A stretch of DNA of 50,815 nt from an uncultured Lachnospiraceae bacterium (GTDB taxonomy: Bacteria > Bacillota > Clostridia > Lachnospirales > Lachnospiraceae). Position numbers and translations under genes: made by a program. The stretch is taken from the NCBI GenBank assembly GCA_948473115.1, contig CAOKWI010000027.1, positions 1 through 50,815 of the forward strand, in the 5' to 3' direction. The notes under the pieces are model-generated. The model was given only the letters and a program-made list of their open reading frames with translations, was not told where the DNA came from and ran no database searches. This document shows, one piece after another, positions 17,107-26,635 of the stretch (its first letter is position 1; each line of letters begins with the position of its first letter).

Positions 17107-17157
17107 GACGCTGTTGACTCTATCCTGCGTCTCCCCGTAAAAACAGACCTGCATTGC

Positions 17158-17859
17158 CTATACAAATTTCTTCCCCGCGGCATTTCCGAAGGCTCCCTTG
17201 GAGAAAGGACGTTTATAAATTAACCTGGCAACCAGGCACTGGATCCCGGTTCCCAGAAACAGCAGGGCCACACAGAGTGCAATGGCCGCGGGAAGAGACA
17301 TCCCGCCCGACATATCTATCCCCAAATTCCCTCCAATGGCCACAAAACTTCCGCCACCGCCGAACATAAATGCCACCGCGACGATGCTAAACAAATAGAA
17401 TTTGTACAGGAGTGGCGTCATAATGCTCAGCGCCAGCCCCATCAGTCCTACGACAGGCAGTCCGGACCAGATCCGGGCTGCCTCCTGAGGCATACCCCAC
17501 GCAATCAGCCCGCGTAGCAGCAGCACCATCACAAAGGCCGTGAGATTGCCGCACAGGGAGACAATGGCCACAGCGCCGGTCTGTATCTTCCTCTTATAGG
17601 GCGAGGCCTGCACCATCCTGCTGATGTCCAGGCTCATCAGGATCTGGGCAGGGTATATGGCCGCGCAGTACAGAAACAATGCCCCAAAGTCAATCCCGAC
17701 CTGTATTCGGTATTCTCCCGTTCCCAGTGCAAACATGATCTCAAAGGCAATTCCGATTACCACAAATATAAGTATTCCCCATAAGAGCCGTCTTGCATCC
17801 ATTCCATACCTTAATAACCTGATATATGTCTTGATATCTTTCTGTTTCTTCTCTTTCAC
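17158..17859 (-). CDS. Integral membrane protein, ABC transporter permease component
   Basis: A 233-residue protein with about six hydrophobic segments and no conserved catalytic motif. It starts with GTG, preceded by GGAGG at 7 nt. It is the last gene of a regulator-ATPase-membrane-membrane operon, the arrangement of YtrA/GntR-controlled ABC exporters in Firmicutes, which is the main reason to call it a permease. I do not recognise a specific family or substrate. Confidence 0.65.
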   Translation of the reverse strand: MKEKKQKDIKTYIRLLRYGMDARRLLWGILIFVVIGIAFEIMFALGTGEYRIQVGIDFGALFLYCAAIYPAQILMSLDISRMVQASPYKRKIQTGAVAIVSLCGNLTAFVMVLLLRGLIAWGMPQEAARIWSGLPVVGLMGLALSIMTPLLYKFYLFSIVAVAFMFGGGGSFVAIGGNLGIDMSGGMSLPAAIALCVALLFLGTGIQCLVARLIYKRPFSKGAFGNAAGKKFV

Positions 17860-17911
17860 GTTTATACCTCCGCGCGTGCATCGGCACGCATGCCAAGCAA
17901 TCTTTTCAAAT

Positions 17912-18574
17912 TTATACTTCCCTTCCCTGAATCCGGGCTGTCACCCGCCGCACCATTAACCTGCTGAGCGCCACGGCCAGCGCACCGTACAATACCGTCA
18001 GGAAGGCCAGCATGGTCCCAGCACCGTCCCCCGCCAGGCTCACCAGGACAACGTTTATGAAATTAACCAGCACCATCCCTGCCTGCGCCAGGATTGCAAT
18101 TCCGGTACTCCTCTGTAAACCGTCAAAATGTCTGGTGCCGTGCAGTACTCCCACAATGACACAGTATGTGGCCAGCCCCATGACAAATGACAGCTTCCAT
18201 CCCGTACACAGAAAGATCATTCCCGGAAAGACCATGCAGTAGAGAAACCTCCTCACCAGGTCTACTGAGACAATCCCCCGCATTACTTCAACACCGCCGC
18301 AGGATGTTTTGAAATATCTCAGTCCCTTTCCGTCATCCGAAAGGCATCCTCCCAGCACCCAAAAATCCGTGAACAATTCATAGAGCACAATATAAGCGTT
18401 AAATGTAAAATAGAAAGAATAGATTTTCCCATTGTCAGATTGCCCTCCTCCGACATTCCCCGACCATAGTAAGATCCCGCACAGAATCCAGAAGACACAG
18501 GGAATCAGCACCACCCCCAGAAGCCGGTAAAGAAATGTGGTATACGCCACATAGCATTTTAATTTCCTTCTCAT
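17912..18574 (-). CDS. Integral membrane protein, ABC transporter permease component
   Basis: A 220-residue hydrophobic protein with about five to six membrane segments and an arginine-rich C-terminus (RLMVRRVTARIQGR). It starts 7 nt after the ATPase gene, and its AGGGG Shine-Dalgarno overlaps the ATPase stop. It probably forms the membrane part together with the next gene. The loop LGGCLSDDGKGLRYFKTS resembles other small ABC-2-like permeases, but the exact family is not clear to me. Confidence 0.65.
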   Translation of the reverse strand: MRRKLKCYVAYTTFLYRLLGVVLIPCVFWILCGILLWSGNVGGGQSDNGKIYSFYFTFNAYIVLYELFTDFWVLGGCLSDDGKGLRYFKTSCGGVEVMRGIVSVDLVRRFLYCMVFPGMIFLCTGWKLSFVMGLATYCVIVGVLHGTRHFDGLQRSTGIAILAQAGMVLVNFINVVLVSLAGDGAGTMLAFLTVLYGALAVALSRLMVRRVTARIQGREV

Positions 18575-18581
18575 CTCACAG

Positions 18582-19487
18582 TCACCCCTTTGCAGCTTTC
18601 GAATAATGTTTCATGACCGCCACGCTGATCTGGGTCAGGCTGGGTCTTTCCACACTCACATCACAGCCCGCCAGCCGGTCAAGCATCTCCGCCAGACAAA
18701 CTCCCTCGAACCCGTACTGGCCGCAGCTGCAGGTGAACAGTTTATCCCGGACTTTCTCCACATTCACGGCATCACCCTTGACCACCACATATTTCTCCTT
18801 CAGATCCTCCACAAAACCCTGCTCCACCACCTGACCCTGTTCCATGATGATGGCATAGTCAGTGACATTTTCCATATCCGCCACATTATGCGTGGAAAAG
18901 AAAACGCTCCTCTGTCCATCCCCCTCCGTCAGGTATTCCCGGATGACCTCGCAGAGCCTGTCACGCATCAGCGGATCCAGCGGCGAAGCCGGCTCATCCA
19001 TCAGCAGAAGCCTTGTGTCCCTGGCCAGCACTCCGGCAATCATCAGCTTCATGCGGTTGCCGTCGGAAAGCGCGTGGACTTTCTGTTTCGGATCCCATCC
19101 CCCTGCGCCTATCTCCAGATCCCTGCACCATTGTTCGAAGCGGTCCCTGTGGAATCCCCGGAACAGAAGTTCACTGATCTCCTCCACCTCCCTCATCCCC
19201 CACTGAGCCACATAATAACTGCCGGGAGCCGTATATCCGATCAGTTCCTTCACATCAGGAATCTCCTCCCTGTCCCTGTCCGTGTACCTGTCAAAATATC
19301 TGATCTCCCCCTGATATTGTAACAGGATCCCTGACAGGATATTGAGCAAAGTGGTCTTGCCCGCGCCGTTCTCCCCGATCAGCGCCGTGGCAAATCCCCC
19401 GGGTATCCTCAGTTCCGGGATATCCAGCGCAAATCCCTTATACTTTTTCTTGATGCCGCGCGCTTCTAACACATAATTGTTCTCCAT
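18582..19487 (-). CDS. ABC transporter ATP-binding protein
   Basis: A 301-residue ABC ATPase. Walker A is GENGAGKTT, the signature is LSDGN (instead of LSGGQ), Walker B is LLLMDEP followed by the D-loop SPLDP, and the switch His is in STHNVADME. A C-terminal extension of about 70 residues carries a CSCGQYGFEG segment. The start at 19487 has GGAGG 7 nt upstream; an ATG two codons earlier is too close. Genes before and after make this a GntR-regulated exporter, possibly for a peptide antibiotic or envelope stress response as in YtrBCDEF; that role is inference. Confidence 0.9.
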   Translation of the reverse strand: MENNYVLEARGIKKKYKGFALDIPELRIPGGFATALIGENGAGKTTLLNILSGILLQYQGEIRYFDRYTDRDREEIPDVKELIGYTAPGSYYVAQWGMREVEEISELLFRGFHRDRFEQWCRDLEIGAGGWDPKQKVHALSDGNRMKLMIAGVLARDTRLLLMDEPASPLDPLMRDRLCEVIREYLTEGDGQRSVFFSTHNVADMENVTDYAIIMEQGQVVEQGFVEDLKEKYVVVKGDAVNVEKVRDKLFTCSCGQYGFEGVCLAEMLDRLAGCDVSVERPSLTQISVAVMKHYSKAAKG

Positions 19488-19594
19488 ATCCATCCCTCCG
19501 TCACGACCTCCGCCGCAAGACTTATCTTCATATTTTCCATGATTGCTTCTACATTTTCGTGATCGCTTCCATGCTTTTCCATGTCTGTTTCCTG

Positions 19595-19972
19595 TTACTC
19601 ACTTCTCTTGATTTTCAGCAGGGTTTCCAGCGTATCCACCAACTCCCTGTCACTCATCCCTGCAATCTCCGCAGCCGTCATGGCCTCCATCAGGGAGTCC
19701 TCCACCTTTCGCATGTGCTGCTCCCGCAGCATCTCGCTGTCCTGGGCATTCACATAAAATCCTTTTCCCTGCGCTGCCGTCACCAGCCCCTCCGCCTCAA
19801 GCTGTTCATATGCCTTCATGGTAGTAATGACGCTGATCTTTAATTCCTTTGCCAGCCCCCTGATACTGGGGAGATATTCTCCCTGCCTGTATTTGCCTGC
19901 CAGGATATCTGTCCTGAACTGCTCCGCGATCTGCTGGTAAATAGGTTCTCCCGAATTTTGCAATATCCTCAT
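19595..19972 (-). CDS. GntR-family regulator, YtrA subfamily
   Basis: A short 125-residue GntR protein. The N-terminal winged helix is typical: EPIYQQIAEQFRTDILAGKY, LPSIRGLAKELKISVITTMKAYEQLEAEGLV, then GKGFYV. The C-terminal part is only about 45 residues, the mark of the YtrA group, whose members repress neighbouring ABC transporter operons. It heads the operon, 107 nt ahead of the ATPase. A pseudo-palindrome over its own -10 suggests autorepression. Confidence 0.9.
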   Translation of the reverse strand: MRILQNSGEPIYQQIAEQFRTDILAGKYRQGEYLPSIRGLAKELKISVITTMKAYEQLEAEGLVTAAQGKGFYVNAQDSEMLREQHMRKVEDSLMEAMTAAEIAGMSDRELVDTLETLLKIKRSE

Positions 19973-20065
19973 CCGCTCACCTGCCTTTGAAAACCGTATT
20001 GTCTTATTACTGTATGCGACTGCTTCTTTTGCTTCTATGTCGCCGTGTCTGTCATCTGTTTTACT

Positions 20066-20106
20066 GTTTATATGTTATATATACACCATAATCACCGCTG
20101 TGTCAA
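20066..20106 (-). promoter_or_regulatory. Promoter and putative operator of the GntR-ABC operon
   Basis: TTGACA (20106-20101), 17 nt, TATATA (20083-20078) on the minus strand. A 19-bp pseudo-palindrome (20066-20084, GTATATA arms with one mismatch) covers the -10 element, a plausible binding site for the YtrA-type regulator. The leader is about 100 nt. Between this and the sortase stop (20107-20235) I see no gene. Confidence 0.6.
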
Positions 20107-20235
20107 TACATTAATATAACAATTTTTGCGCCAAGCGTAAAAAAGCAGCCCCAAGACGAGTATCAGTCCTCATTCTGGAGCCACTTCCAATTACGCATGC
20201 CATGTGGTTTATGCGTTTTGTACAGTTAAAAACCC

Positions 20236-21087
20236 TTATTGAAGCCTTGTTCCCTCCGCTTCCAGCACTGCCTGTACCAGGTAGCGTTGGGCAGGTTTGT
20301 CAGCGATACAGGTGGAGAGGGTAATGATCGGTTCGCCGTTCTCTGGCGCGGCCTCCATATCATAGTGCCCCTTTTCCGGCGCGACCCCGCTAATCATCTC
20401 CAGATACTCCTCATAACCCTGCCGCGTCTCTGTGTGGAAGTCAAGCAACAGATGCTCATCTGAAAACGGATAGGCGGCAAAAACCCGGTACACTCTCACG
20501 GAATCTTCGGTATAAATGTAGATATAGGGATTCTCCTCAAAAAAACTCTTCTCCTCGTAAGCGTGTAATCCGGCAAACATGGAGCCATCACGCATGTTAT
20601 GCCCGTAGATTACCGTATGATTGTCCGTCCAGTCCCTGCTATTTACGGGCTGGGTGTAAATGCAGCCCGGATAGCCTGTACTCCCGTCAAGATTGTGGGT
20701 CAGGTAATAATCCGGCTGGTCGGGATGCTGCACTATGGGATAGTCTATGATCGTGTCGGGAATTGTGAGCCAGGCATATATATGAGGATTATCATCCCTC
20801 CTGAGTCCGGCAAAATCCAATTTCTTTTCCGGAACATCATACTCTCCCAGTCCGTATATCGCACCGAAAGAAGGGGATATCCCAATATGCGGCATCTCTC
20901 TCTTAGCCATCCCCCGCCGCCACGGGTCCCTTCCCCCATTGCGGCAGACTGTCGTCTCTCGTCCAGCGTTTAACTGTTCCTTTCCCAATACCTGCGGCTG
21001 TAAAAGGGAGACAGCAAGCATAAATGCCGTCAGCACCAGCAGCACCGTCATCTGTATCATCCTGCAAAATAAGCTTTTCTTTCCCAT
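20236..21087 (-). CDS. srtB: Class B sortase
   Basis: A membrane-anchored transpeptidase that fixes surface proteins to the wall. The 283-residue protein has an N-terminal membrane anchor (about residues 8-32) and the sortase beta-barrel, with His163 in VIYGHNM, Cys260 in TLSTC and Arg268 in AQRYLV. The TLSTC context and the extra N-terminal helix region indicate class B. I prefer the ATG at 21087; a GTG at 21099 lies almost inside the preceding terminator. Its neighbour upstream encodes a protein with an SPKTG motif, and clostridial SrtB enzymes are known to use (S/P)PxTG signals, so this is most likely its substrate. Confidence 0.9.
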   Translation of the reverse strand: MGKKSLFCRMIQMTVLLVLTAFMLAVSLLQPQVLGKEQLNAGRETTVCRNGGRDPWRRGMAKREMPHIGISPSFGAIYGLGEYDVPEKKLDFAGLRRDDNPHIYAWLTIPDTIIDYPIVQHPDQPDYYLTHNLDGSTGYPGCIYTQPVNSRDWTDNHTVIYGHNMRDGSMFAGLHAYEEKSFFEENPYIYIYTEDSVRVYRVFAAYPFSDEHLLLDFHTETRQGYEEYLEMISGVAPEKGHYDMEAAPENGEPIITLSTCIADKPAQRYLVQAVLEAEGTRLQ

Positions 21088-21101
21088 CTCTTCCCACACC
21101 G

Positions 21102-21131
21102 CAAAAGAGCTCTCACCGCAGTGAGAGCTCT
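21102..21131 (-). terminator. Terminator between the pectate lyase and sortase genes
   Basis: Perfect 11-bp stem (21106-21116 with 21121-21131), CGCA-type loop, followed on the minus strand by TTTT. It would limit but perhaps not abolish readthrough into the sortase gene. Confidence 0.8.
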
Positions 21132-21168
21132 CTCCCGTTCTTTGTCGCTCTATGTCGCTTTTTTCGTT

Positions 21169-24100
21169 CTATGATTCCTGTTCGGATTTTCTCCGTTCCC
21201 AGAGCACAACACCCGCTGCTCCTGCCGTCATCAGCACCGCCATAACTGCCAGCAGCCAGCCTACGAATCGGTTATCTTCCACAGGCTGTACCAGGCCGGC
21301 CACAGGAGATATTGCCGTCACCGCCGCAAGCACTTCCGCCCCGGAGGGATTTTCCTGATCATCCGTATTGCGGGCTGCCTCCACGTGCGGCAGTTCCACA
21401 TCATTTACCTTCACCACGATTTTGTCCATCGCCGTGGCGTTATAAATGCCGCTTCCCGTGTCTCCGGTCTTGGGACTCTTCGACTTGCCGGAATCCTCTG
21501 TTTTGTTGTCTCCGGTCTCCACCACGTTGTCATCACTGTCATTGTTGTCATTGCCGTCATCAGGCTGCTTCCCCGACCAGCCCACTGTGAAGGGACTTGC
21601 GCTCATCACATGTACCAGCAGTCCGCTGTTGGTCTTTCTCGGTCTCAGATATTCCAGTGTGCCGGGTTCTTTCCCGTTACATCCCAGTACAACCAGGTGG
21701 CTTACCACAAAATCAAAATCTTTGGCGTTAGTATCCTTCGGGTAAGGAAGCAGGACATCCACACCCTTTGCGGGGAAGTTCTGTTCCGTAGCTGACGTCC
21801 AGGTCTTGCCGCCGTCCAGACTGATCTTTACCTCTACCTCATACACTGCCGTGCCTGCCGGAGATGCGCCGAGAATCTGGTTTGCATCCGCAGATGCCAC
21901 GATATCTTTTCCCAGGAACTCCTGAAGTCCTTTTGCATCACTGCAGCCTACCTTAGCCAATACTTCCGCAGGCACGCTTCCCTCCGGAATCCCGTCAGTC
22001 ACAACAGAGGTGTACTGATCCGGCTTCTTCACGGGAGCACCGGAATTTCCGTTCAGCCTTGCGCCCACGCCTTCGGGAGCGGCATCCGTCAGCGCCAGCA
22101 GCCCCTGCATGTTAATGCTTCCGTCGGCATTTCTGCCGCCCTCCCCTAACAGGAACATCGCGTTTTCTATATCGGTTCTCACAAACCAGTCGAGGCTTGC
22201 CTCTGCGCCGCTGGCATTCTGCGACTTTGTCCCGTTGAAGAAATAGTTGGTGTCATTTAGAACCTTACTGCTGTCCTGGCTTCCCTTAGGCTTATAATTC
22301 AGAGGCACGCTGTTTGATACCTTGTAAGAAAGGATGCCCTCGCCCAGGAAGTCGGTATTTACTGCTGCATTGGTATAAAATGCCACATTGTAGCTCTCAT
22401 TGTCAAAGGATGTGGAGCGGTATACCTGTATATCGGGACAGCTGTTGGAATCAATTCCCTTGGCCTTATTGTCAAAGGCAACGCTGTTGATCAGCACATG
22501 GTAGCCGCTCATGCTGTCGCCGCCCATCTTAAAGCCGTTTCCGTTTCCGGCGTTCACTTCCGCTCCGCTCAGGTCCAGGTCGCCTGCGCCGCCGTCCGCC
22601 CTCAGCACGTAGCCGTTCTTGAACGCCACACAGTTCTGGATGGTCACGGAACCGATGCTTCCCGTCTGTACCTTTGCAAACAGATCCCAGCCGTCGTCCG
22701 CATTGTAAGCCGAAATACAGCCGTCAAACACATTGCCTTCGCCAACGGTCAGCTTCGCCGCGAAGCCGTCCGCATCTTCGTATCCCCTGTCTGCATTCAG
22801 GTAGGAGGTACAGTTCAGGATCAGGTTATAGGAAGGCCAATCCTCAAACTCGTCGGTTCCCTTATACCGGCTGATCTGTAAACCGGTGTTTCCGTTCTTA
22901 TAAGTGTTGATCAGTTCCAGGACGTTATGGCTTCCCGATACCTGGATGCCTTTCTGTGCATCCGCCGAGCGAGTCACGTCAAAGCCCTGGAAATACCAGT
23001 AATCGCCTGCCAGAATCATTCCGGCGCAGTTCCCGCCGAAGTCAAACACCGGCCTTCCCTCTGTCTCCGGGTCGGCGATCATATAGATCATATTGTCCGC
23101 TGTTCCGCTGATGCCTCTCTCTACCTTCACCGTCCGGTTCAGATTGTAGGTTCCTCCCGCAAGCATAATATACTGCCCGGGCTTTACATACTGTACCGCC
23201 GTATAAATATCCAGAGGACTGCCCTTGCTGCCGTCACCCTCAGGAGTTCCCTCGGGAGAAACATAGAGCTTCTGCTCCGTATTGAATCCCTTGAACTCTA
23301 CGGAATGTGTGAAAGTAACCGTCTCGTAGCTGTTGAGCAGCTTGTACTCTCCCGGTTTGTAATCCGCATCGGGAGTAAAGGTCACAGTAAAGCTATTGGT
23401 TCCCTCCGACAGCGTTACCTGGAAAGGGTTCTTGGTGTTGGCCAGGACATGCTGGGCATTCACAACCACATTGCCCGCAGCGTCCTGAATCGTCAGCGTA
23501 CCGTCCGCATTGCCGTAATAAACCAGCTTGTGGCTGGGATCATTGGCGATGGACGCGGACTCAATCGTATAGCTCGGGTCGATGTATTCTATCTCCCGGT
23601 TCTCCGCCGGAGCGTCATCCTCCGGGGCAATGGTGGTCATAGTCATATTGGACACGGTGACCCTTGCGTTACGGGCAGCAAAGAATCCCACATAAATATG
23701 ATCCCCGTCGATCCTGGTCAGCGCGTTCCTGTCAAGGTCATAGAACAGCTTTTCGCCGATCACGCTGCCGTCCGCATTCAGATAGCGCAAAATATAACCC
23801 GTGTTATTTCTCTGGATCTGCAGCCGGAAGCTTGTCAGCATATTATCCATGCAGCCGGTTGGAGCAGTATCGGTAAAGTTTCCTACCAGATTATATGTTC
23901 CAGACCCGAGAGGCCCCGCGCTGGTTTCCAAAGTTCCCGATTCCGCCTCAAAATTAACGGGTATCGCAATCGTTCCCGCCTTCAGATCAGCGATGTCCTG
24001 TGCGGTAGCGCCCAGTCTCGCATTGTAGCCAAGTCCCAGCTTCATGGAAATCTTGGATCCGTCTTCATAAGTGTACTCTATCTTAGAGGCAAGAACCTGT

Positions 24101-26158
24101 AAAGAGTTGGTGAAGAAGTTCGAGTTGTCCCCGTGTGTCCCCACGGAGTCCGTAACCATCATACCAAAGCCTTCCTGCCCGTTACTGAATTTCCATCTGT
24201 CTACCGAAATGTCCGCTGTCAGCGTAAAGTTCTCCGTATCCGGATCTATTTCCGTGTAGTAGAAAGCAAGTCCGTCATGGGATGCCGGCTGGATCTTTCC
24301 TTTGCCGCCTTCACCGAATACGGTGACGCTTCCCTCATTGATATTGCCCGTATGGCCGTTGTTCTTTGTGTCAACACCTGTTCCATAGGCCGCAAAGATC
24401 CATTCCCTCTGAGCCTCCTGGGTGATCTCCGCCTCCATGGAGGACGCCTTGGATTTCTCGCTGCCCCTCACTGCTACCACAGAAATTGTGTATCTCTGCC
24501 CCACAGTAAGTCCGGTCAACACCGCCTGAAGTTCGGACGTGGTAACGGTAGCCGCCACAGTGGTGTCCCCCACAGGCGTAGCAGACACGATATAGCTGTC
24601 CGCCTCCGGCGCCGCGTTCCACTTTACCGTAGCAGTGCCGTTTCCGCTGCTGGTTACGCTCTTCATCACAGGCGCCGCCAGCGGAAGGGTAAAGCTGAAT
24701 GTCTTTGCTGCACTCTCTTTATCAGTCTCGTCTTTACGGCTGAGAACCGCCTTAAAGGTATAGATCCCTGTAGCGGCGGGGGTAAAGGTCAGGGTATGGG
24801 ACGATGCCTCTTTAGATGAAGGCTTTGTCTCCACCACATTCCCCTGAGCGTCCAGCATGGTAACAGTAACCTTATCTGCCCCGTCATAACCTACCAACGC
24901 ACTTACAGTGACATCCACCTTGCCGGTGCTGTCAGGGTTTAAGGCAACCGTATCGATCACCGGAGCAGACACCGTACTCCACTCTGCCCGGGGAGGCTTC
25001 ACCGAACCGCCTGATGTCTCTGTTACCTGTACTTTGAAGATGTAGTTGTTTCCGCCTTTACTACCTAAATAGTAGGTTCCAGCCTCTGTTAACTGCAAAG
25101 TAGATACACAAATTGTTTCGCTTTCACTCGTAGATACCTTCTCCGTCCCTGACGCATCTAAAATCTGCATCTGCCTACCAGTACCTCCTGAAACCCACCA
25201 TATCTTTACCGTAGCAGCCCCACTGGTAGTGAACTTAATCGCATTCTTATCCATTGATGCCGATCCACCAAAGTTCACCCTCTGTGTTGCGCTATAACCA
25301 TCACTAAAGTCTTTTTTACTTCCATCAACCTTGGTCTTGGCACTGTAGATCAATGTAAAATAATCTTCTGTTCCCGCCTGCTGCGTCTCTCCGTCCGTCT
25401 TCGTTTTCTCAGCAAAAGCCGCCAGATCTGCGGTGGCATCCAAAATATAGTCTTTTTCTGTAGCAGTCGGTTCTTCTTCCACTTCCACTTTAAATATGTA
25501 GTTGTTTCCGCCTTTACTACCTAAATAGAAGGTTCCAGCCTCTGTTAACTGCAAAGTAGATACACAAATTGTTTCGCTTTCACTCGTAGATACCTTCTCC
25601 GTCCCTGACGCATCTAAAATCTGCATCTGCCTACCAGTACCTCCTGAAACCCACCATATCTTTACCGTAGCAGCCCCACTGGTAGTGAACTTAATCGCAT
25701 TCTTATCCATTGATGCCGATCCACCAAAGTTCACCCTCTGTGTTGCGCTATAACCATCACTAAAGTCTTTTTTACTTCCATCAACCTTGGTCTTGGCACT
25801 GTAGATCAATGTAAAATAATCTTCTGTTCCCGCCTGCTGCGTCTCTCCGTCCGTCTTCGTTTTCTCAGCAAAAGCCGCCAGATCTGCGGTGGCATCCAAA
25901 ACATATGTTCCCGATGCCGCCTCCTTCGGCGCAGCCGCCCCAAACGATGCCGCCTCTCCCGGCATTACCGTCGGCGTCGCATCCAAAAGGTTACTGCCAC
26001 CTGGATCACTGCCCGACACGCTCCGTTCCGTCGGCAGTGATGTTCCCCCTGTCCCCGCCGCCTGGACGGGCGACAGATATAGACCCGAAAGCAACATAGA
26101 AAGGGTGAGTACCCCCCCCCAGTAGCTTTCTGAGCTTGTTCCCTGCTCTCACTCGCAT
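21169..26158 (-). CDS. Giant cell-wall-anchored family 9 pectate lyase, frameshifted in the signal peptide
   Basis: The likely start is ATG at 26158 (GGAGG 8 nt upstream). The first 15 codons are in frame with the rest only if one base is removed from the G run at 26112-26120; restored, residues 1-35 form a classical signal peptide ending VQAA. As written, an uninterrupted 1642-codon frame opens at the internal ATG 26097, with a shortened signal. Order after the signal: two near-identical 135-residue beta domains, Fn3-like modules, a lectin-like region, then a right-handed beta-helix of the PL9 type. PL9 residues are visible: Asp in DADGFAAKL (near 1107 from ATG 26097), three Asp in NADDGWDLF (near 1131), and the catalytic Lys in NGFKMGG (near 1186). 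The C-terminus has SPKTG, 65 residues of spacer, a membrane helix and an ERRK tail. It should cleave pectate by calcium-dependent elimination at the cell surface. Confidence 0.85.
25041..25446 (-). repeat. Near-identical intragenic repeat, copy 2 of 2
   Basis: 406 bp that match 25497-25902 with only a Tyr/Phe codon change visible after the first bases; the period is 456 bp (152 codons). Each copy encodes one beta domain ending LGSKGGNNYIFKV. Confidence 0.9.
25497..25902 (-). repeat. Near-identical intragenic repeat, copy 1 of 2
   Basis: First copy (nearest the protein N-terminus) of the 406-bp repeat. Identity at silent positions shows recent duplication or gene conversion, and the pair could recombine to lose or gain a domain. 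Confidence 0.9.
26112..26120 (-). repeat. Homopolymer of nine G (coding strand) inside the signal peptide
   Basis: Nine consecutive C on the plus strand, thus G9 on the coding strand, at codons 14-16 of the pectate lyase. With nine the frame shifts away from the protein; with eight (or eleven) the signal peptide reads through (KLLGGVLTLSMLLSG). It is either a slippage switch or a sequencing error at a homopolymer. Confidence 0.85.
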
Positions 26159-26202
26159 AACTTTTTCCTCCATGACCTCTTTAAGCATATTTGCCTACAC
26201 AA

Positions 26203-26218
26203 TTGTAAGCACTTACAA
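26203..26218. promoter_or_regulatory. cre-like palindrome before the pectate lyase gene
   Basis: TTGTAAG-CA-CTTACAA: perfect 7-bp arms. The core TGTAAGCACTTACA differs from the cre consensus TGWAANCGNTNWCA at one base. It lies about 10-25 nt past the expected transcription start, a position that blocks transcription in known CcpA targets. Confidence 0.6.
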
Positions 26219-26232
26219 CAAAATGTATCTTT

Positions 26233-26261
26233 ATGTTAACATTTTATGGCTGTTTATTCAA
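26233..26261 (-). promoter_or_regulatory. Predicted promoter of the pectate lyase gene
   Basis: TTGAAT, 17 nt, TAACAT on the minus strand (each 4 of 6 to consensus). Leader about 65 nt, including the cre-like site. Confidence 0.5.
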
Positions 26262-26635
26262 CAGCTACTGTACAAAATGAATATTTTTGTTGCATATTAT
26301 CCAATTTTATTGTGAGGTTTTTATATATTTTTTACAGTGTCCTCCTTTTATAAGTATGCCAAGAACTATCAAAGGCATCAAGAAAGCAAAAAAACGGGAT
26401 CACCACCCGCTGTGATGAACCCCGCAATATTCAAATCCCTATGACTTCCACAAGAGAATCTCGCTTCGCAATCATTCTGTTGTCATTAATCCCAAACAGC
26501 TGTCTGTGCCGCTGTTAGATTTTGATGACTTTTACCCCTTTTACTCCACCTGTGAGGAATTTGCCCCACCCCATTTTGCGATTCGGCAAATCGGCAAAAT
26601 CCATACTTTTCAGTGCGGCGAAATCGCATTAAATC
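26262..26635. other. Intergenic stretch without a convincing gene
   Basis: AT-rich up to about 26360, then mixed sequence. A plus-strand frame of about 70 codons (26425-26635) is open, reading HKRISLRNHSVVIN in part, but has no usable start or recognised family. It may be a remnant of a mobile gene. I see no RNA gene here. Confidence 0.4.
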
